Assembly: GCF_023016115.1 (NCBI RefSeq)
Contig: NZ_JALKBH010000002.1
Location: 496,001 to 560,000 of the forward strand
DNA from: Alcanivorax sp. S6407
Lineage (GTDB): Bacteria; Pseudomonadota; Gammaproteobacteria; Pseudomonadales; Alcanivoracaceae
DNA: 64,000 nucleotides
Reading direction: 5' to 3'
This document shows positions 17,601 to 29,047 of the stretch, piece by piece (the stretch's first letter is position 1; every line of letters starts with the position of its first letter). The position numbers and the translations under genes were made by a program. The notes beneath the pieces were generated by a model. The model was not told the DNA's origin and searched no databases. It was given only the letters and a program-made list of their open reading frames with translations.

Positions 17601-20600
17601 GAATCCACACTTTCGAAGGTTTCCTGACCATCGGTGTAGCTGGCATTCACATAGACATCAAAACCTACATCAGCCTGCTGAACGTCATAGGTCGGGCCGA
17701 AGCCGGCGCTTGCTGCGTTCACAAACCACTCGTAAGTGACCATGCCCATGCCATCTTCATCGGACAGGGTGTCGCTGACGGACAGGGTATTGCCCGGTGC
17801 AGGCGCACCACTGATCACCAGTTCACCTTCCGGCAGGTCATTAACATTGTTGACCGGGGCTGTCGCAGAAGACTCGACCACCTGATTGCCAAACACACCA
17901 TCATTGAAGGTCACTTCCACGCTGATGCTCTGGCCCACTTCCGCCTGAGTCAGCTGATATTCAGCGCTGTTTGCTCCCACGATAGGAGAGCTATTGGCCA
18001 GCCACTGATAGCCTGTGATCACGATTTCACCATCGGGATCATTCAGGTCATTGGTGGCAGTAAGGAACTCGTCTTCCGTGGAAACGCCAATAATGGAAAC
18101 GCCACCGGTGTAGGCATCATCGGCATCAATCACTACCACCGGCGCAGAATCCACTTCCGTGAAGTTGCTGTCATTATCGGTGTAGCTGGCGGTCACCACG
18201 ATGGACGCGCCCACATACTCCTGGCCCGGTGTAAAGGTAGAGCCGGTCTCGCCATCAATGGCGCCACCGTCGGCATACCATTGGTAGCTGATCACCAGCG
18301 GATCAGGACCATCCGCATCGGCCAGATCATTGCTGGCGGTCCAGGTCTGATTCTGGGTATCACCAGTAATGGTCACGGAACCGGTGGGCAGGTTGTTGAA
18401 CTGGGCAACCGGCAATGTAGCCTCAGACACTACGGTTTCGGTGGTGCCACGGTTATCCGGGAACGCGATCTCGACAGTGATCGCCGCGCCCACATCATCT
18501 GTGGTCAAAGTGTAGGTCACCGCAGTCGCACCAGCGATATCACCGCCATCGCGCTTCCACTGGTAAGTGGTTTCTGCAGGCGGAGCCCCCGGCAGGCCGT
18601 CGTCATCACTCAGGCCAGAGAGGAAGTTGGCAACCGACAGTTGCTGGGTATCCATGGCCTGACCGTCAATAATCACTGAGCCCTGAACCGGGTCGTTCAC
18701 GTTGGCAACGGCATCGGTTGGTGCGGAGGTGGCACCCTCTTCGCCGCCCAAGTCATCGGTAAATGACACCTCCAGGGTGATGACCTTGCCCACATGGCTG
18801 TCATCGAGAAGCAGCTGGTCGCTGGTTTCGCCATCCAGCGGCTGATCATCGGCAAACCACTGGAAGACAAACTCGACGTTTTCCAGCCCATCTTCATCAG
18901 TGAAGCCAGGCTCAGCCTGAAGGGTCTGATCTTCCGTGGGGGTACCGCTGATACCGAAGCTGCCGCCCGCCGGGTTATTCACATTGACCACCGGCGGGGT
19001 GGCGATGGTGGTGTAAGTCTGACCGGCGAAGGTGCCATCGGTGTAGGTCAGCACAACGCTGACACCCGTGCCCACCTGGGCCTGGCCAAGCAGCAGGGAC
19101 TGCTGGGTGGCACCATCAATGGCCAGGCCATCCGCCAGCCACTGGTAGCCAGTAATTTCCACCGTGCCATCCGGGTCTACCAGATTATTGATGGCAGTCA
19201 GGGTTTCACCCTCAACCGGAACACCCTGGATATCCGCGGAACCAACGGTCGCGTTGTTGATAGTGTTGGCAATCGGCCCGACGGGGGCAGAAGGCACGGT
19301 CACTTCAGGGAAAACGCCATCGCTGAAGACCACGTCAACATTGATCATGGCGCCCACCTGGGCCTGCAGCGGGGTGAAGGTTTCACCTGTTGCACCCGGG
19401 ATGGGCTCACCATTGGCTCGCCACTGGTACGACAGAATCGTCAGTTCACCGTCCGCATCCGTCATCTGGTTATTCACGCTCAGCGTGACACCTTCTTCGG
19501 CAGCACCCGCAACGGTCAGGCTACCGGATACCGGATCGTTCACCGGCGTCACATCGATGGTGATAGTGCTCGCCAAAGAGCTTTTCTCGCCATCACTGAC
19601 ACTGTAGGGCAGTACCACCTGCCCGGAGAAATTCGGCTCGGGAGTGAAGCTGTAGGTGGATTGCCCCGGCGGCAAGGCCTGGCCGTTAACCGTGAAGGTC
19701 AGGGTATCGCCATCAGGTTCAGAGCCAGACAGTGCGATAACAATGGCACCACCATCTTCCGGGCCGCTGCCGCTAACGGCAGCAATCTGCGGCGCGGCTT
19801 CACAGGCAGCACCGATATCATTGCCGTTAGCGTCCAGCTGGTCAGCGTTCTTGGTGTTGATACAGTTATCAACATCGTCCTTGACACCATCAAAATCGGT
19901 ATCGGCAACGGTGGCCACTTCTTCCGGTTCAACCGTTACGGACTGATCCACTGTCACCGCGGTACCAAGGCTTTCCGCCTCGTTGTCCAGCACAGTGGTA
20001 ATCGTATTCACCGGGATCGGGGGATTGGTATCAGGGATCGTCAGATCCGCAACTGACACAGAGGACACATTCACATTGTCCAGCTCGGGCAGAACGTCAT
20101 CGCCCTTCTTGCCGTCAATCACGCCATCGCTGAGATCCTGCGCCATGGAAGACAGCACATCGGTGGCGGAGTCACCTTCGGCTGAGGAATCGGCAGCCGC
20201 ATTGCTCAACACGGCGGAAACCGCCTCTACCGCCAGACGGTAGGCAGCCACCTGGGCCTGCTCTTCCGGGGTATCGGTATCGTCGTTGAGTACCGGAGTG
20301 GCGGTAAAGATGTCCACCGACTCATCGAGACCAAAGCCCAGGGTGGACTTCACGGTATTCTGGGCGTCGTTCAGATTCTGCTGCAGGGTTTCCGGGGTGG
20401 CGCCCTTGCTGGCAGCCACTTCGGTGGCCAGAGAGGTCAGCGGCGTGGCGACTACCGGGGTGCCGCCATTGAGCATGTCGGCAGTGATCACGGTTTTCAT
20501 GATCGTGATTACCGGCACCTTGCCAGTGGTGAGATCCACGGTATCCGCATCCGCTTCCACCACTACAATGTAGGGAGCACCGGCTGGATCCAGATTGAGT

Positions 20601-20869
20601 CCCGTAATTTGCGCCTGCCCATTGGTGGTGCCGGTGTCTACCGGATCGGCGGCACCAATCAGGTCTGCCGCTGCATAGTCCACGGCATAGGCTCGTACCG
20701 TGGCATTGACCAGCGGCCCCTTCACCGCCACACCTTCTACCGCAGTGCCTTTGCTGACCGGTTTCTTCACCGGCACGGCATCGGAGCCACCCCCTCCTCC
20801 GCCGCAGCCAGCAAGCGCAGCAGTAGCCAATGCGATAGCAATAGGCAGTTTTGCCTTGGAACTCAGCAT
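14612..20869 (-). CDS. Giant surface lipoprotein with Ig-like repeats
   Basis: The protein has 2085 residues. The start at 20869 (MLSSKAKLPI) has a GGGGGA Shine-Dalgarno and gives a lipoprotein signal with lipobox LAGC (Cys22) and a Gly run. Residues about 40-300 resemble the N-terminal part of other large marine lipoproteins. A thrombospondin-3-like calcium motif (DTDFDGVKDDVDNC) lies near 325. Seven repeats of about 95 residues span roughly 450-1100, each with an N-x-x-x-D-x-DG turn and a YQW-A-G strand, like bacterial Ig/cadherin-like domains. The C-terminal half is different: two GSW-type beta units (about 1520 and 1625) and two CGY-SGWD units (about 1735 and 1905). It is very acidic. A role in adhesion or polymer binding is plausible but unproven. 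Confidence 0.9.
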   Translation of the reverse strand: MLSSKAKLPIAIALATAALAGCGGGGGGSDAVPVKKPVSKGTAVEGVAVKGPLVNATVRAYAVDYAAADLIGAADPVDTGTTNGQAQITGLNLDPAGAPYIVVVEADADTVDLTTGKVPVITIMKTVITADMLNGGTPVVATPLTSLATEVAASKGATPETLQQNLNDAQNTVKSTLGFGLDESVDIFTATPVLNDDTDTPEEQAQVAAYRLAVEAVSAVLSNAAADSSAEGDSATDVLSSMAQDLSDGVIDGKKGDDVLPELDNVNVSSVSVADLTIPDTNPPIPVNTITTVLDNEAESLGTAVTVDQSVTVEPEEVATVADTDFDGVKDDVDNCINTKNADQLDANGNDIGAACEAAPQIAAVSGSGPEDGGAIVIALSGSEPDGDTLTFTVNGQALPPGQSTYSFTPEPNFSGQVVLPYSVSDGEKSSLASTITIDVTPVNDPVSGSLTVAGAAEEGVTLSVNNQMTDADGELTILSYQWRANGEPIPGATGETFTPLQAQVGAMINVDVVFSDGVFPEVTVPSAPVGPIANTINNATVGSADIQGVPVEGETLTAINNLVDPDGTVEITGYQWLADGLAIDGATQQSLLLGQAQVGTGVSVVLTYTDGTFAGQTYTTIATPPVVNVNNPAGGSFGISGTPTEDQTLQAEPGFTDEDGLENVEFVFQWFADDQPLDGETSDQLLLDDSHVGKVITLEVSFTDDLGGEEGATSAPTDAVANVNDPVQGSVIIDGQAMDTQQLSVANFLSGLSDDDGLPGAPPAETTYQWKRDGGDIAGATAVTYTLTTDDVGAAITVEIAFPDNRGTTETVVSEATLPVAQFNNLPTGSVTITGDTQNQTWTASNDLADADGPDPLVISYQWYADGGAIDGETGSTFTPGQEYVGASIVVTASYTDNDSNFTEVDSAPVVVIDADDAYTGGVSIIGVSTEDEFLTATNDLNDPDGEIVITGYQWLANSSPIVGANSAEYQLTQAEVGQSISVEVTFNDGVFGNQVVESSATAPVNNVNDLPEGELVISGAPAPGNTLSVSDTLSDEDGMGMVTYEWFVNAASAGFGPTYDVQQADVGFDVYVNASYTDGQETFESVDSAAVTIEASVQNPAYNPASFNDQVVYAVFTEDSDDSECFGTQTFARLDFASDSNFDGAMACDDSTFSGSWMLEQNNEVLVLNSGAFDQTNYVVAYADVVDNKQSYCWVDDEDVTDSATALDICRNGETSPFYFLIENDFDILGFDTFYFDLADVHADTFDTKRFSHTWLAGRTLYDVWYGNVDYDGDCELDTQNDRGMTELVFSADGLTVDATGVQNDSCVEIALDFGINSDGQLGDSVSGAGINYLGNTDQYLEVVFRNEDGSPDNVDRFYHNETEALAAWTALPGADNPTATYTQNFQDAQLIKAPVYNVHSVDGEWFIEKIEFFENGDAEISERGAQDLRFSDDGAFYSPEYTSYTVSLSQISLAVSQGNIVWNIAADPNIGAGYMTSTGNGYEVCWGDCNSVEAFFFSEEAAQRYVDGQNTPGTGSPLIGSWLIDEGVNQRNILTFIDGSRYIVFHEHDNTDQTAGSAEYGTYTWDQETGAFTASATAQSDGEGGLDGAVFNLQVNGDAFTTDDGFGADRIVDEAQPIVGSWILGEGDDINVLTFLSASEYAIVHTQNGECYGEPCTPQALSGEFGFYSWDGFNFTATSVSVDTNGPGGLFNNADPADQQGESISINGAELTFTDANEGAFVFNRVSGQPMGLVCGYQSGWDDVEGKPLTFNSLDDYNTVLADCDQQEALPSWSRTDLAGDTFYDGEGEITFDATADTAVGIDYGDDGEKGTADDEAFYVVVSDFATNQVMLEYSVTEGGAIESYDVLTMKFYDGSNQADFVVFYEDYGWAESDMDYIDTTMKDGEIWNWTWYRNDPNAVSLSCGYESGWDEATERPLVFNSVNDYYQVLSSCETDFGVHPLSVSSFANVTLYEEWGESHIVFDGTGQNATITEYGDDGMPGGGDDETFYAVVSDFGTNVVQFEFSLTQGGEVLASELWSLAFYSADELSDGKDYWNFRIFYEDFGWPESDGSINVDDNKDGEIWSNRFSTSSDFNWGGVAP

Positions 20870-21128
20870 ATGTCCCCCAGAATTTTTAATTAGACCGATC
20901 CTTAGAACTGGCAAGGCTAGCTGAGAGAAGAAAGTATCAGGCACCCCCAAATTAGGGTGGTGGTGTCGAACAAGATTCAAAGTAAACACAAGCATTCAGA
21001 CTGTGCCTTACCAACCACAAAACAGCCCCCTCCAGCCCCCCTTCAGCTAGAAGCCCCCTCCGCCTTTCGCTATATTGGTACGAGTTAAAAAAACGATTGC
21101 ATGGAATCGTACGAGGGAAGCACTTGGG

Positions 21129-22337
21129 ATGCCCGACAACACCGCAACCAGCCCGAACCGTCTGTCCAAGCCGGCAGACACCGCCCCCCATGCCACCTTG
21201 CTGGATTCGGCAGCCTCAGACACAACCACCGACCGGCTGGACAGGCTGATTACCCAGCTATATGCCTGTGTCGACCACAACAATGGTTTTGAACCCTTCC
21301 TTCAGTGCATCAAGGAAGAACTGAATCTGGTCAGTTGCAGCCTGGCAGCCATCCAGAAAGAACCGCAGATGAAAGGTCTGTATGGCTGGGCGGTGGGCTA
21401 TCCGCCCGGAGTCATCCCGCTGATGCTGAAGACCGGGCTGGTCTTCAAGGATGAGGCCATCTCCCGCGCTCTGGAGATGGGCCCCAATGCCCTGTTCAGT
21501 TTTGCCGACGGCAAGCCTGATCATGACATTCTCGCCAGCATGCCGGCGTTTACCCGCACCTGGGTGCGCGCCGCCGGCATCATCGACAGCGCCACCGTCG
21601 CCTTCACCAACAAGTACCAGCAACACATCGTACTGGTCTTCAACCGCCACAAATCAGCCACCATTTTCAGCACGGAAGAAATGGCCCTGATTTCTCGCTT
21701 GAGAAAGCATGTGGAAATTGCGGTGGATTTGTACGAGCGAGTGCACCGTTCAGAGCAGGGCTTCAAGGATCTGCAAAGCAGCATCTCCATGCTCAAACAG
21801 CCCGTGGCGGTGTTTTCTCCGGTGGGAGCCATGGTCACCGCGAGCCCGGCCTTTCGGGAGCTGGGCCGTAATCACGATGTATTCGAGGTGAATGAAGAAA
21901 GCCGCGAGATTGAATTTCGCAACGAGCCATTCAGCCAGCAGTTTCATACCCAGCTGATGCTGTATATCACCGGGGAAACCTCGGCCCTGGATGACAGTGA
22001 CACCCTGTATCTGGAAACCCCGGCACTACCACTGCGCTTCTCACTGACACCAGTACAGAATCAGGGTAACCCCACTCGCAACGTACTGGTGGAAATCTTC
22101 GACCCCAACCAGACCCGGGAGCTGTCAGTCAATGAAATTCGCAAGGTAATACACGCTACCGAATCCGAAGCAAGAGTGTGCCTTGCGCTACTGAAAGGGG
22201 CGGACCCGGCGGAAACGGCCGAGCAGTTGGGGCTGGCTGTCAGCACCGTGCGCTCCTACATCAAGACACTGCTCAGCAAGAACAACTTCAACCGCCAGGT
22301 GGACCTGGTCACTCACCTGCTGCGCATCTGCTCCTGA
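21129..22337 (+). CDS. LuxR-type helix-turn-helix transcriptional regulator
   Basis: With the start at ATG 21129 (MPDNTATSPN) the protein has 402 residues. The last 70 or so form a LuxR HTH (SEARVCLALLKGADPAETAE, then LAVSTVRSYIKTLLSKNN). The N-terminal 300 residues hold no response-regulator receiver and no obvious autoinducer domain; they look like the PAS-like sensory region found in similar stand-alone marine regulators. A GAGGG lies 11 nt before the ATG; an in-frame TTG at 21075 is a weaker start. It is divergent from the giant lipoprotein gene across 259 bp, so control of that gene is likely but inferred. Confidence 0.85.
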   Translation: MPDNTATSPNRLSKPADTAPHATLLDSAASDTTTDRLDRLITQLYACVDHNNGFEPFLQCIKEELNLVSCSLAAIQKEPQMKGLYGWAVGYPPGVIPLMLKTGLVFKDEAISRALEMGPNALFSFADGKPDHDILASMPAFTRTWVRAAGIIDSATVAFTNKYQQHIVLVFNRHKSATIFSTEEMALISRLRKHVEIAVDLYERVHRSEQGFKDLQSSISMLKQPVAVFSPVGAMVTASPAFRELGRNHDVFEVNEESREIEFRNEPFSQQFHTQLMLYITGETSALDDSDTLYLETPALPLRFSLTPVQNQGNPTRNVLVEIFDPNQTRELSVNEIRKVIHATESEARVCLALLKGADPAETAEQLGLAVSTVRSYIKTLLSKNNFNRQVDLVTHLLRICS

Positions 22338-22371
22338 TCCGCCCATCAGGTCGTGCCGGGGTGGCCACCGC

Positions 22372-24186
22372 TCATTGAGCGGCCAGTGCAGCCGTTAATG
22401 CCGATGGCCGCAGCACTTCCCGTCCCACATGGATGGCGCCGTATTTGGTCAGGTGGACACGGTCGGCACTCATCAGGCGCCCCTGCCCGTCCGTAATCAG
22501 GATCCGGTGCTCGCTGTCCATCAGCACATCAATGATGGAAAGGTAATGGCTTGCGGGAATACGCTCCCTGGCAACCCTTTCCTGTTCGAGCACGTCTTCC
22601 AGAATCGGATTGCGAAGCCAGGCACGCTCTTGGGGCGGCGTTCTGGCCACCCAGTTCAGGTTGTGGCCGAACTGCTTGCTGCCGACAAAAAACACCTGGC
22701 TACCCAGCCCTGCAGCGCGACCGATAACCTTTGGAGTACAGGCATAATCATCAACACCATAATTGGAGGCAAACAGCACCACATCCGCCTCGGCAAACAG
22801 CGCCTTGCCCTGATCGGAACGCATCAGTGAGCAATCATCCAGATCATCCCGGTAGACCAGCTCAACAGCGGTGAGGTCATAGGTCTCCCGGACCGCATTG
22901 ACTATATCCCGGCCAAATGAATTGCCGATGATCAGCAGTTTGACTGGCGCAGCAGAGATAAAGGCGGCCTGCTTGAACTTGAAATTGCGCTCGTTGTACG
23001 CGATGTACATATCCTCTGGCGCGACGCTTTGCTGATCAAACACCCGCGAAACGAAGCCATGGGTCTTGTGTGCCGCCAGCCCGAACACCACCAGCCCGAA
23101 CGAGGCGATAAAGACAAACCCCCACAGCCACCGGGCAGATACCCGCGACTTGTTTCTGAACGGATTCTCGATGAACTTCCAGGAAAGCCAGGCCAGCATA
23201 AAGGTCGCCAGCGTCAGCACAATAAACAGCCCGCGCCCCGGCTCCTGCACCATGTAAATACGGGCGAAGGAAAACAGCGGCTGATGCCACAGATAAGCCG
23301 AGTAACTGATCAGACCAATACCCACCATCAGCCTCAGGCTGAGCAATCTGGCAACCCAGGTTTGCTCGCCGGCGAACAGTACCAGCAAGACCACGCCAAG
23401 CACCGGCACCAGGGCATACAGGCCCGGGAAAGGGGTGCTCGAATCATAGGCCAGAATGGCAAACACGATGGCCAGCAGCCCCAGCGACGCCCAGCCATTG
23501 TGATTTCTGACGCCGTACTTTTGCACCACAAAGGCCGCCATGGAACCGGCAAACAATTCCCAGGCTCGAGAGGTGATCAAATAGAAGTTGGCATCCGGAA
23601 AGCGACTGCTGCCCAGCTCGCTGACCGCCAGGCTAACGACGGCCAGAGCGGCGATGATACCCACCATGGCTTTCTTGCCAAAGCGCCAGCCCAGCAATAG
23701 CAGCAAGGGGAAGACAACGTAGTACTGCTCTTCCACCCCCAGGCTCCAGGTATGCAGGAGCGGCTTGAACTCGGACGCCAGATCCCAGTACCCGGTAGTG
23801 ATCATCAACAGGATATTGTTGGCAAACAGGGTGGTGGCCACCACCGACTGGCCAAAGTTTTCCATGGGATCTGGCAACATCCACATCCAGGCAAACGGGA
23901 TGCAGGCCAGCATCATGAAAAACAGGGCGGGGAAAATACGCCGGGCCCGGCGCTCATAAAAGCTGACAATACTGAAGCGGCGCTTCTCGATGTCATCCAC
24001 CAGAATGGTGGTAATCAGATAGCCACTGATCACAAAGAAGACATCAACACCAACAAAGCCACCGGAGAACCACTCGAAACCGGCATGAAAAAGGATCACC
24101 GGCACCACGGCCAGCGCGCGTAATCCGTCAATCTCGGCACGATATTTCAAGGCGGGGGTTCCCTGTATGGCGTTAGCCCGGGACAT
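22372..24186 (-). CDS. OafA/YrhL-type acyltransferase with C-terminal SGNH domain
   Basis: The 604-residue membrane enzyme begins with the acyltransferase-3 signature (YRAEIDGLRALAVVPVILFH then VGVDVFFVISGYLI) and about ten transmembrane helices over residues 15-360. A C-terminal periplasmic SGNH hydrolase-like domain has GNS near residue 419 and the D-x-x-H motif (DRVHLTKYG) near 573. Such two-domain proteins move acetyl groups across the inner membrane onto LPS O-antigen, peptidoglycan or other glycans. The acceptor is unknown. The start codon is ATG 24186 or GTG 24189. It converges on the LuxR-type gene and is followed at some distance by guaA, with no functional link visible. Confidence 0.9.
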   Translation of the reverse strand: MSRANAIQGTPALKYRAEIDGLRALAVVPVILFHAGFEWFSGGFVGVDVFFVISGYLITTILVDDIEKRRFSIVSFYERRARRIFPALFFMMLACIPFAWMWMLPDPMENFGQSVVATTLFANNILLMITTGYWDLASEFKPLLHTWSLGVEEQYYVVFPLLLLLGWRFGKKAMVGIIAALAVVSLAVSELGSSRFPDANFYLITSRAWELFAGSMAAFVVQKYGVRNHNGWASLGLLAIVFAILAYDSSTPFPGLYALVPVLGVVLLVLFAGEQTWVARLLSLRLMVGIGLISYSAYLWHQPLFSFARIYMVQEPGRGLFIVLTLATFMLAWLSWKFIENPFRNKSRVSARWLWGFVFIASFGLVVFGLAAHKTHGFVSRVFDQQSVAPEDMYIAYNERNFKFKQAAFISAAPVKLLIIGNSFGRDIVNAVRETYDLTAVELVYRDDLDDCSLMRSDQGKALFAEADVVLFASNYGVDDYACTPKVIGRAAGLGSQVFFVGSKQFGHNLNWVARTPPQERAWLRNPILEDVLEQERVARERIPASHYLSIIDVLMDSEHRILITDGQGRLMSADRVHLTKYGAIHVGREVLRPSALTAALAAQ

Positions 24187-24247
24187 CACTGTCCCGGGTC
24201 AACCCTTAAACGCAGGCCGTCTCATCCTGCGAGTTCCTGTTTTCTGA

Positions 24248-25819
24248 TTATTCCCACTCAATAGTAGCGGGCGGCTTGGAGGAGATGTCGTAGGTCACCC
24301 GGCTGATGCCCGGGATCTCATTGATGATGCGGCTGGACACCAGCTCCAGGAACTCATAGGGCAGGTGCGCCCAGCGAGCGGTCATGAAGTCGATGGTTTC
24401 CACGGCACGTAACGCCACTACGTATTCGTAGCGACGGGCATCACCCACTACACCGACGGACTTCACCGGCAGGAACACGGCAAAGGCCTGGCTGGTCTTG
24501 TGATAAAGACCGGCCGCACGCAGCTCTTCAATGAAGATATGATCAGCCAGACGCAGGGTGTCGGCGTACTCCTTCTTCACTTCACCGAGGATACGCACGC
24601 CCAGACCCGGTCCCGGGAAGGGGTGGCGGTAGACCATGTCGTAGGGCAGGCCCAGCTCCAGGCCGATCTTGCGCACCTCATCCTTGAACAGCTCACGCAG
24701 GGGCTCGACCAGCTTGAGCTTCATGTCTTCCGGCAGACCACCTACATTGTGATGGCTCTTGATCACGTGGGCCTTGCCGGTCTTGCTGGCGGCGGATTCG
24801 ATCACGTCCGGGTAGATGGTGCCCTGGGCCAGCCAGTTGGCATTTTTCAGCTTGCCGGCTTCTTCATCGAAGATGTCGATAAAGGTATTGCCGATAATCT
24901 TGCGCTTCTTCTCCGGGTCCGCTTCGCCGGCCAGTTTGCCAAGGAAGTTGTCCTCGGCGTCCACACGGATCACTTTGACGCCCATGTTGTCGGCGAACAT
25001 TTCCATCACCTGATCGCCTTCCTGGTGGCGCAGCAGGCCATTGTCCACGAACACGCAGGTGAGCTGCTCACCGATGGCCTTGTGCAGCAGCGCCGCCACA
25101 ACGGAAGAATCCACACCGCCAGACAGACCCAGGATCACTTCATCCTCACCCACCTGTTCGCGGATGGTATCGATGGCGTCGTTGATGATATTGCTCGGCG
25201 TCCACAGTGCTTCACAGTCACACAGCTCGCGGACGAAACGCTCCAGCAGACGCCCCCCCTGCAGGGTGTGAGTCACCTCCGGGTGGAACTGGATGCCATA
25301 GAAGCGCTTTTCTTCGTTGGCCATGCCGGCAATCGGACAGCTGCCAGTGGTGGCGATCACGCTGAAGCCTTCCGGGGTTTCGCCGACACGATCACCGTGG
25401 CTCATCCACACATCCAGGAATTCCTTGCCATGCTCTTCGTGATCAACGATGCCGTCCAGCAGGCCGTTCTTCTCCGCCTTTTCCACACGGGCGTAACCGA
25501 ACTCGTGCTTCTCCCCGGCCACCACCTTGCCGCCCAGCTGCTCGGCCATGGTCTGCATGCCGTAGCAGATACCCAGTACCGGCACGCCTGCCTCGAACAC
25601 CGCCTGCGGCGCACGCGGGGTTTCTGCTGCGGTCACCGACTCCGGACCACCGGACAGGATAATGCCCTTGGGCGCAAACTCGCTGATGTCTTCAGCGGTC
25701 ATGTCGAAGGCGCGGATCTCACAGTAGACACCGATCTCACGCACACGACGGGCGATTAGCTGGGTGTACTGGGAACCGAAATCCAGAATGAGGATGCGCT
25801 GGGCATGAATGTCTTGCAT
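24248..25819 (-). CDS. guaA: GMP synthase (glutamine-hydrolysing)
   Basis: The 523-residue enzyme makes GMP from XMP, ATP and glutamine. The N-terminal class I glutamine amidotransferase has the nucleophile Cys in [12 protein letters not shown]; the ATP-pyrophosphatase domain has the P-loop SGGVDSSV; the C-terminal dimerisation domain ends in the conserved KPPATIEWE. It lies 183 bp after guaB in the usual guaBA order. A terminator-like hairpin embedded in a repeat separates the two genes and may reduce guaA expression. Confidence 0.98.
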   Translation of the reverse strand: MQDIHAQRILILDFGSQYTQLIARRVREIGVYCEIRAFDMTAEDISEFAPKGIILSGGPESVTAAETPRAPQAVFEAGVPVLGICYGMQTMAEQLGGKVVAGEKHEFGYARVEKAEKNGLLDGIVDHEEHGKEFLDVWMSHGDRVGETPEGFSVIATTGSCPIAGMANEEKRFYGIQFHPEVTHTLQGGRLLERFVRELCDCEALWTPSNIINDAIDTIREQVGEDEVILGLSGGVDSSVVAALLHKAIGEQLTCVFVDNGLLRHQEGDQVMEMFADNMGVKVIRVDAEDNFLGKLAGEADPEKKRKIIGNTFIDIFDEEAGKLKNANWLAQGTIYPDVIESAASKTGKAHVIKSHHNVGGLPEDMKLKLVEPLRELFKDEVRKIGLELGLPYDMVYRHPFPGPGLGVRILGEVKKEYADTLRLADHIFIEELRAAGLYHKTSQAFAVFLPVKSVGVVGDARRYEYVVALRAVETIDFMTARWAHLPYEFLELVSSRIINEIPGISRVTYDISSKPPATIEWE

Positions 25820-25877
25820 GGGGTTCTATCCCGCGGTGGTTGCCGGCGACAAGCGCCGGGCCTTGTTGGTTATGGGT

Positions 25878-25977
25878 CGGACGTCGAATGTCTGACGCCG
25901 GACGCTTTAAAAACAAAACGGCCGGAGATGCCTCCGACCGGTTCTGGCGTCAGACATCCGACTTCAGACGTCTGACC
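25878..25977. repeat. GACGCC-family hairpin repeat, copy 2, with embedded terminator
   Basis: The left arm (GACGTCGAATGTCTGACGCC, then GGACGC) and the right arm (GGCGTCAGACATCCGACTTC, then AGACGTC) are degenerate inverted copies. Between them, at 25909-25940, a CGGCCGGAG/CTCCGACCG stem flanked by an A-rich run looks like a leftward intrinsic terminator. It lies in the guaB-guaA gap. Confidence 0.7.
25909..25940 (-). terminator. Intrinsic terminator or attenuator between guaB and guaA
   Basis: On the minus strand CGGTCGGAG-GCAT-CTCCGGCCG is followed by TTTTGTTTTT. It is probably incomplete, since guaA has no separate promoter that I can see. Confidence 0.7.
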
Positions 25978-26002
25978 CCTTCAAGCCACGACAGGGCCCA
26001 AA

Positions 26003-27644
<1,642 letters not shown>

Positions 27645-27688
27645 TCCGGACAGTGGCACAGCGCAGCGAAAATCGCTACTCTCCCGCG

Positions 27689-29047
27689 ATGAGCTTTTCA
27701 TCGCGTACCGACCCCCTCTCCATCAGCCAGCTGAACCTGGAAGCCCAGGGCCTGCTGGAAGGCTCCTTTCCGCTGATCTGGCTGCAGGGCGAGCTGTCCA
27801 ATCTGTCCCGACCCTCTTCCGGCCACTGGTATTTCAGCCTCAAGGATTCACGGGCCCAGATTAGCGGCGCCATGTTTCGAAACCGTAACAGGCTGGTGGA
27901 TTTCAACCCGCAGAATGGCCAGCAGGTGCTGGTACGCGCCAAAGTCACGCTGTATGTGCCCCGCGGCAACTTCCAGATCGTGGTGGAACACATGGAGCCC
28001 GCCGGCCAGGGGGCACTCAAGGCGCAGTTTGATGCTCTCAAGGCACAACTGCAGGCCGAGGGCCTGTTTGCCCAGGAGCGCAAGCAACCCCTGCCCGCCT
28101 GGCCCAACCAGATCGGCGTGATCACCTCACCCAGCGGGGCCGCCATCCGCGACATCCTGCAGGTACTGAAACGGCGCTGCCCGTCCATTCCGGTGGTCAT
28201 CTACCCGGCAGCAGTACAGGGCGCCGATGCCCCTGCCCAGCTGCGCCAGGCCCTGCAACTTGCCATCCAGCGCAATGAATGTGATGTGCTGATCATTGGC
28301 CGCGGTGGCGGCTCCCTCGAGGACCTGTGGGCCTTCAATGACGAGGCTTTGACCCGGGCGGTGGCAGCTTGTCCACTGCCCATCGTGTCCGCGGTGGGTC
28401 ACGAAGTGGATACCGGCCTCACCGACTTCGCCGCCGACCTGCGCGCCCCCACCCCCTCCGCGGCTGCCGAGCTGGTCAGCCCGGACCTGTCCACAGTGAC
28501 CCAGCGCTTCGCGGCACTGCAAAGGCGCCTGAAGTGGGTGATGGCCCAGCAGCTACGCAATCCCAAAGACCGCCTGCGCCACCTGACCCAGCGACTACGC
28601 TCCCCACGCCATCACCTGGATCAAAGCAGCCAGCGACTGGATGAACTGCAGGCGCGCCTGCAACGACAGATTCGACATCAGTTGCGGCTGGCCGAAAGCC
28701 AGTTGATGCCGGTGCAGCAGCGGCTGGCCCGGGTATCACCGCAACGGCTACTGGAAGACCGCCAGCAACGGCTGGCCAATCTGGAACAACGGCTGCCACA
28801 ACCCGTGCTGCAACGCCTTCAGCAGCAACAGATCCAACTGGGCAATCTCAGCAAGCGGCTCGACACCGCCAGCCCGTTACAGACCCTGGCCAGGGGCTAC
28901 AGCATCAGCTTCAAGGGCAAGCAGGCGGTGCGTTCAGTGAACCAGCTGAAGCCGGGCGATACGGTCACCACCCGGCTGAAAGACGGCGAATTCAGCGCCC
29001 GGATTGAGCACGTTCAGGGGTCAGATACGGGGTCAGCACCCGACTAA
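27689..29047 (+). CDS. xseA: Exodeoxyribonuclease VII large subunit
   Basis: The 452-residue protein is the catalytic subunit of exonuclease VII, which degrades single-stranded DNA from both ends. It has an N-terminal OB-fold (GSFPLIWLQGELSNLSRPSS), the conserved catalytic block (QIGVITSPSGAAIRDILQVL, GRGGGSLEDLWAFNDE, SAVGHEVDTGLTDFAADLRA) and a long Gln/Arg-rich coiled coil from about 270 to 400 that binds XseB. ATG 27689 is preferred; the GTG at 27653 adds 12 residues without similarity. It is divergent from guaB and its 3' end overlaps the convergent kinase gene by 56 bp. Confidence 0.97.
   Translation: MSFSSRTDPLSISQLNLEAQGLLEGSFPLIWLQGELSNLSRPSSGHWYFSLKDSRAQISGAMFRNRNRLVDFNPQNGQQVLVRAKVTLYVPRGNFQIVVEHMEPAGQGALKAQFDALKAQLQAEGLFAQERKQPLPAWPNQIGVITSPSGAAIRDILQVLKRRCPSIPVVIYPAAVQGADAPAQLRQALQLAIQRNECDVLIIGRGGGSLEDLWAFNDEALTRAVAACPLPIVSAVGHEVDTGLTDFAADLRAPTPSAAAELVSPDLSTVTQRFAALQRRLKWVMAQQLRNPKDRLRHLTQRLRSPRHHLDQSSQRLDELQARLQRQIRHQLRLAESQLMPVQQRLARVSPQRLLEDRQQRLANLEQRLPQPVLQRLQQQQIQLGNLSKRLDTASPLQTLARGYSISFKGKQAVRSVNQLKPGDTVTTRLKDGEFSARIEHVQGSDTGSAPD

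Noticed and set aside
16784-18679. 631-codon plus-strand open frame inside the giant lipoprotein gene
   Set aside because: Antisense to the Ig repeats. Its own apparent periodicity only mirrors the repeats on the coding strand.
14612-20869. Horizontal acquisition of the giant lipoprotein gene as a genomic island
   Set aside because: No tRNA end, direct repeat, integrase or composition break was seen; a terminator plus the native tail module follow the gene, as for other resident genes.
24500-25759. 419-codon plus-strand open frame opposite guaA
   Set aside because: Antisense shadow of guaA in GC-rich DNA, without ribosome binding site or recognisable domain.
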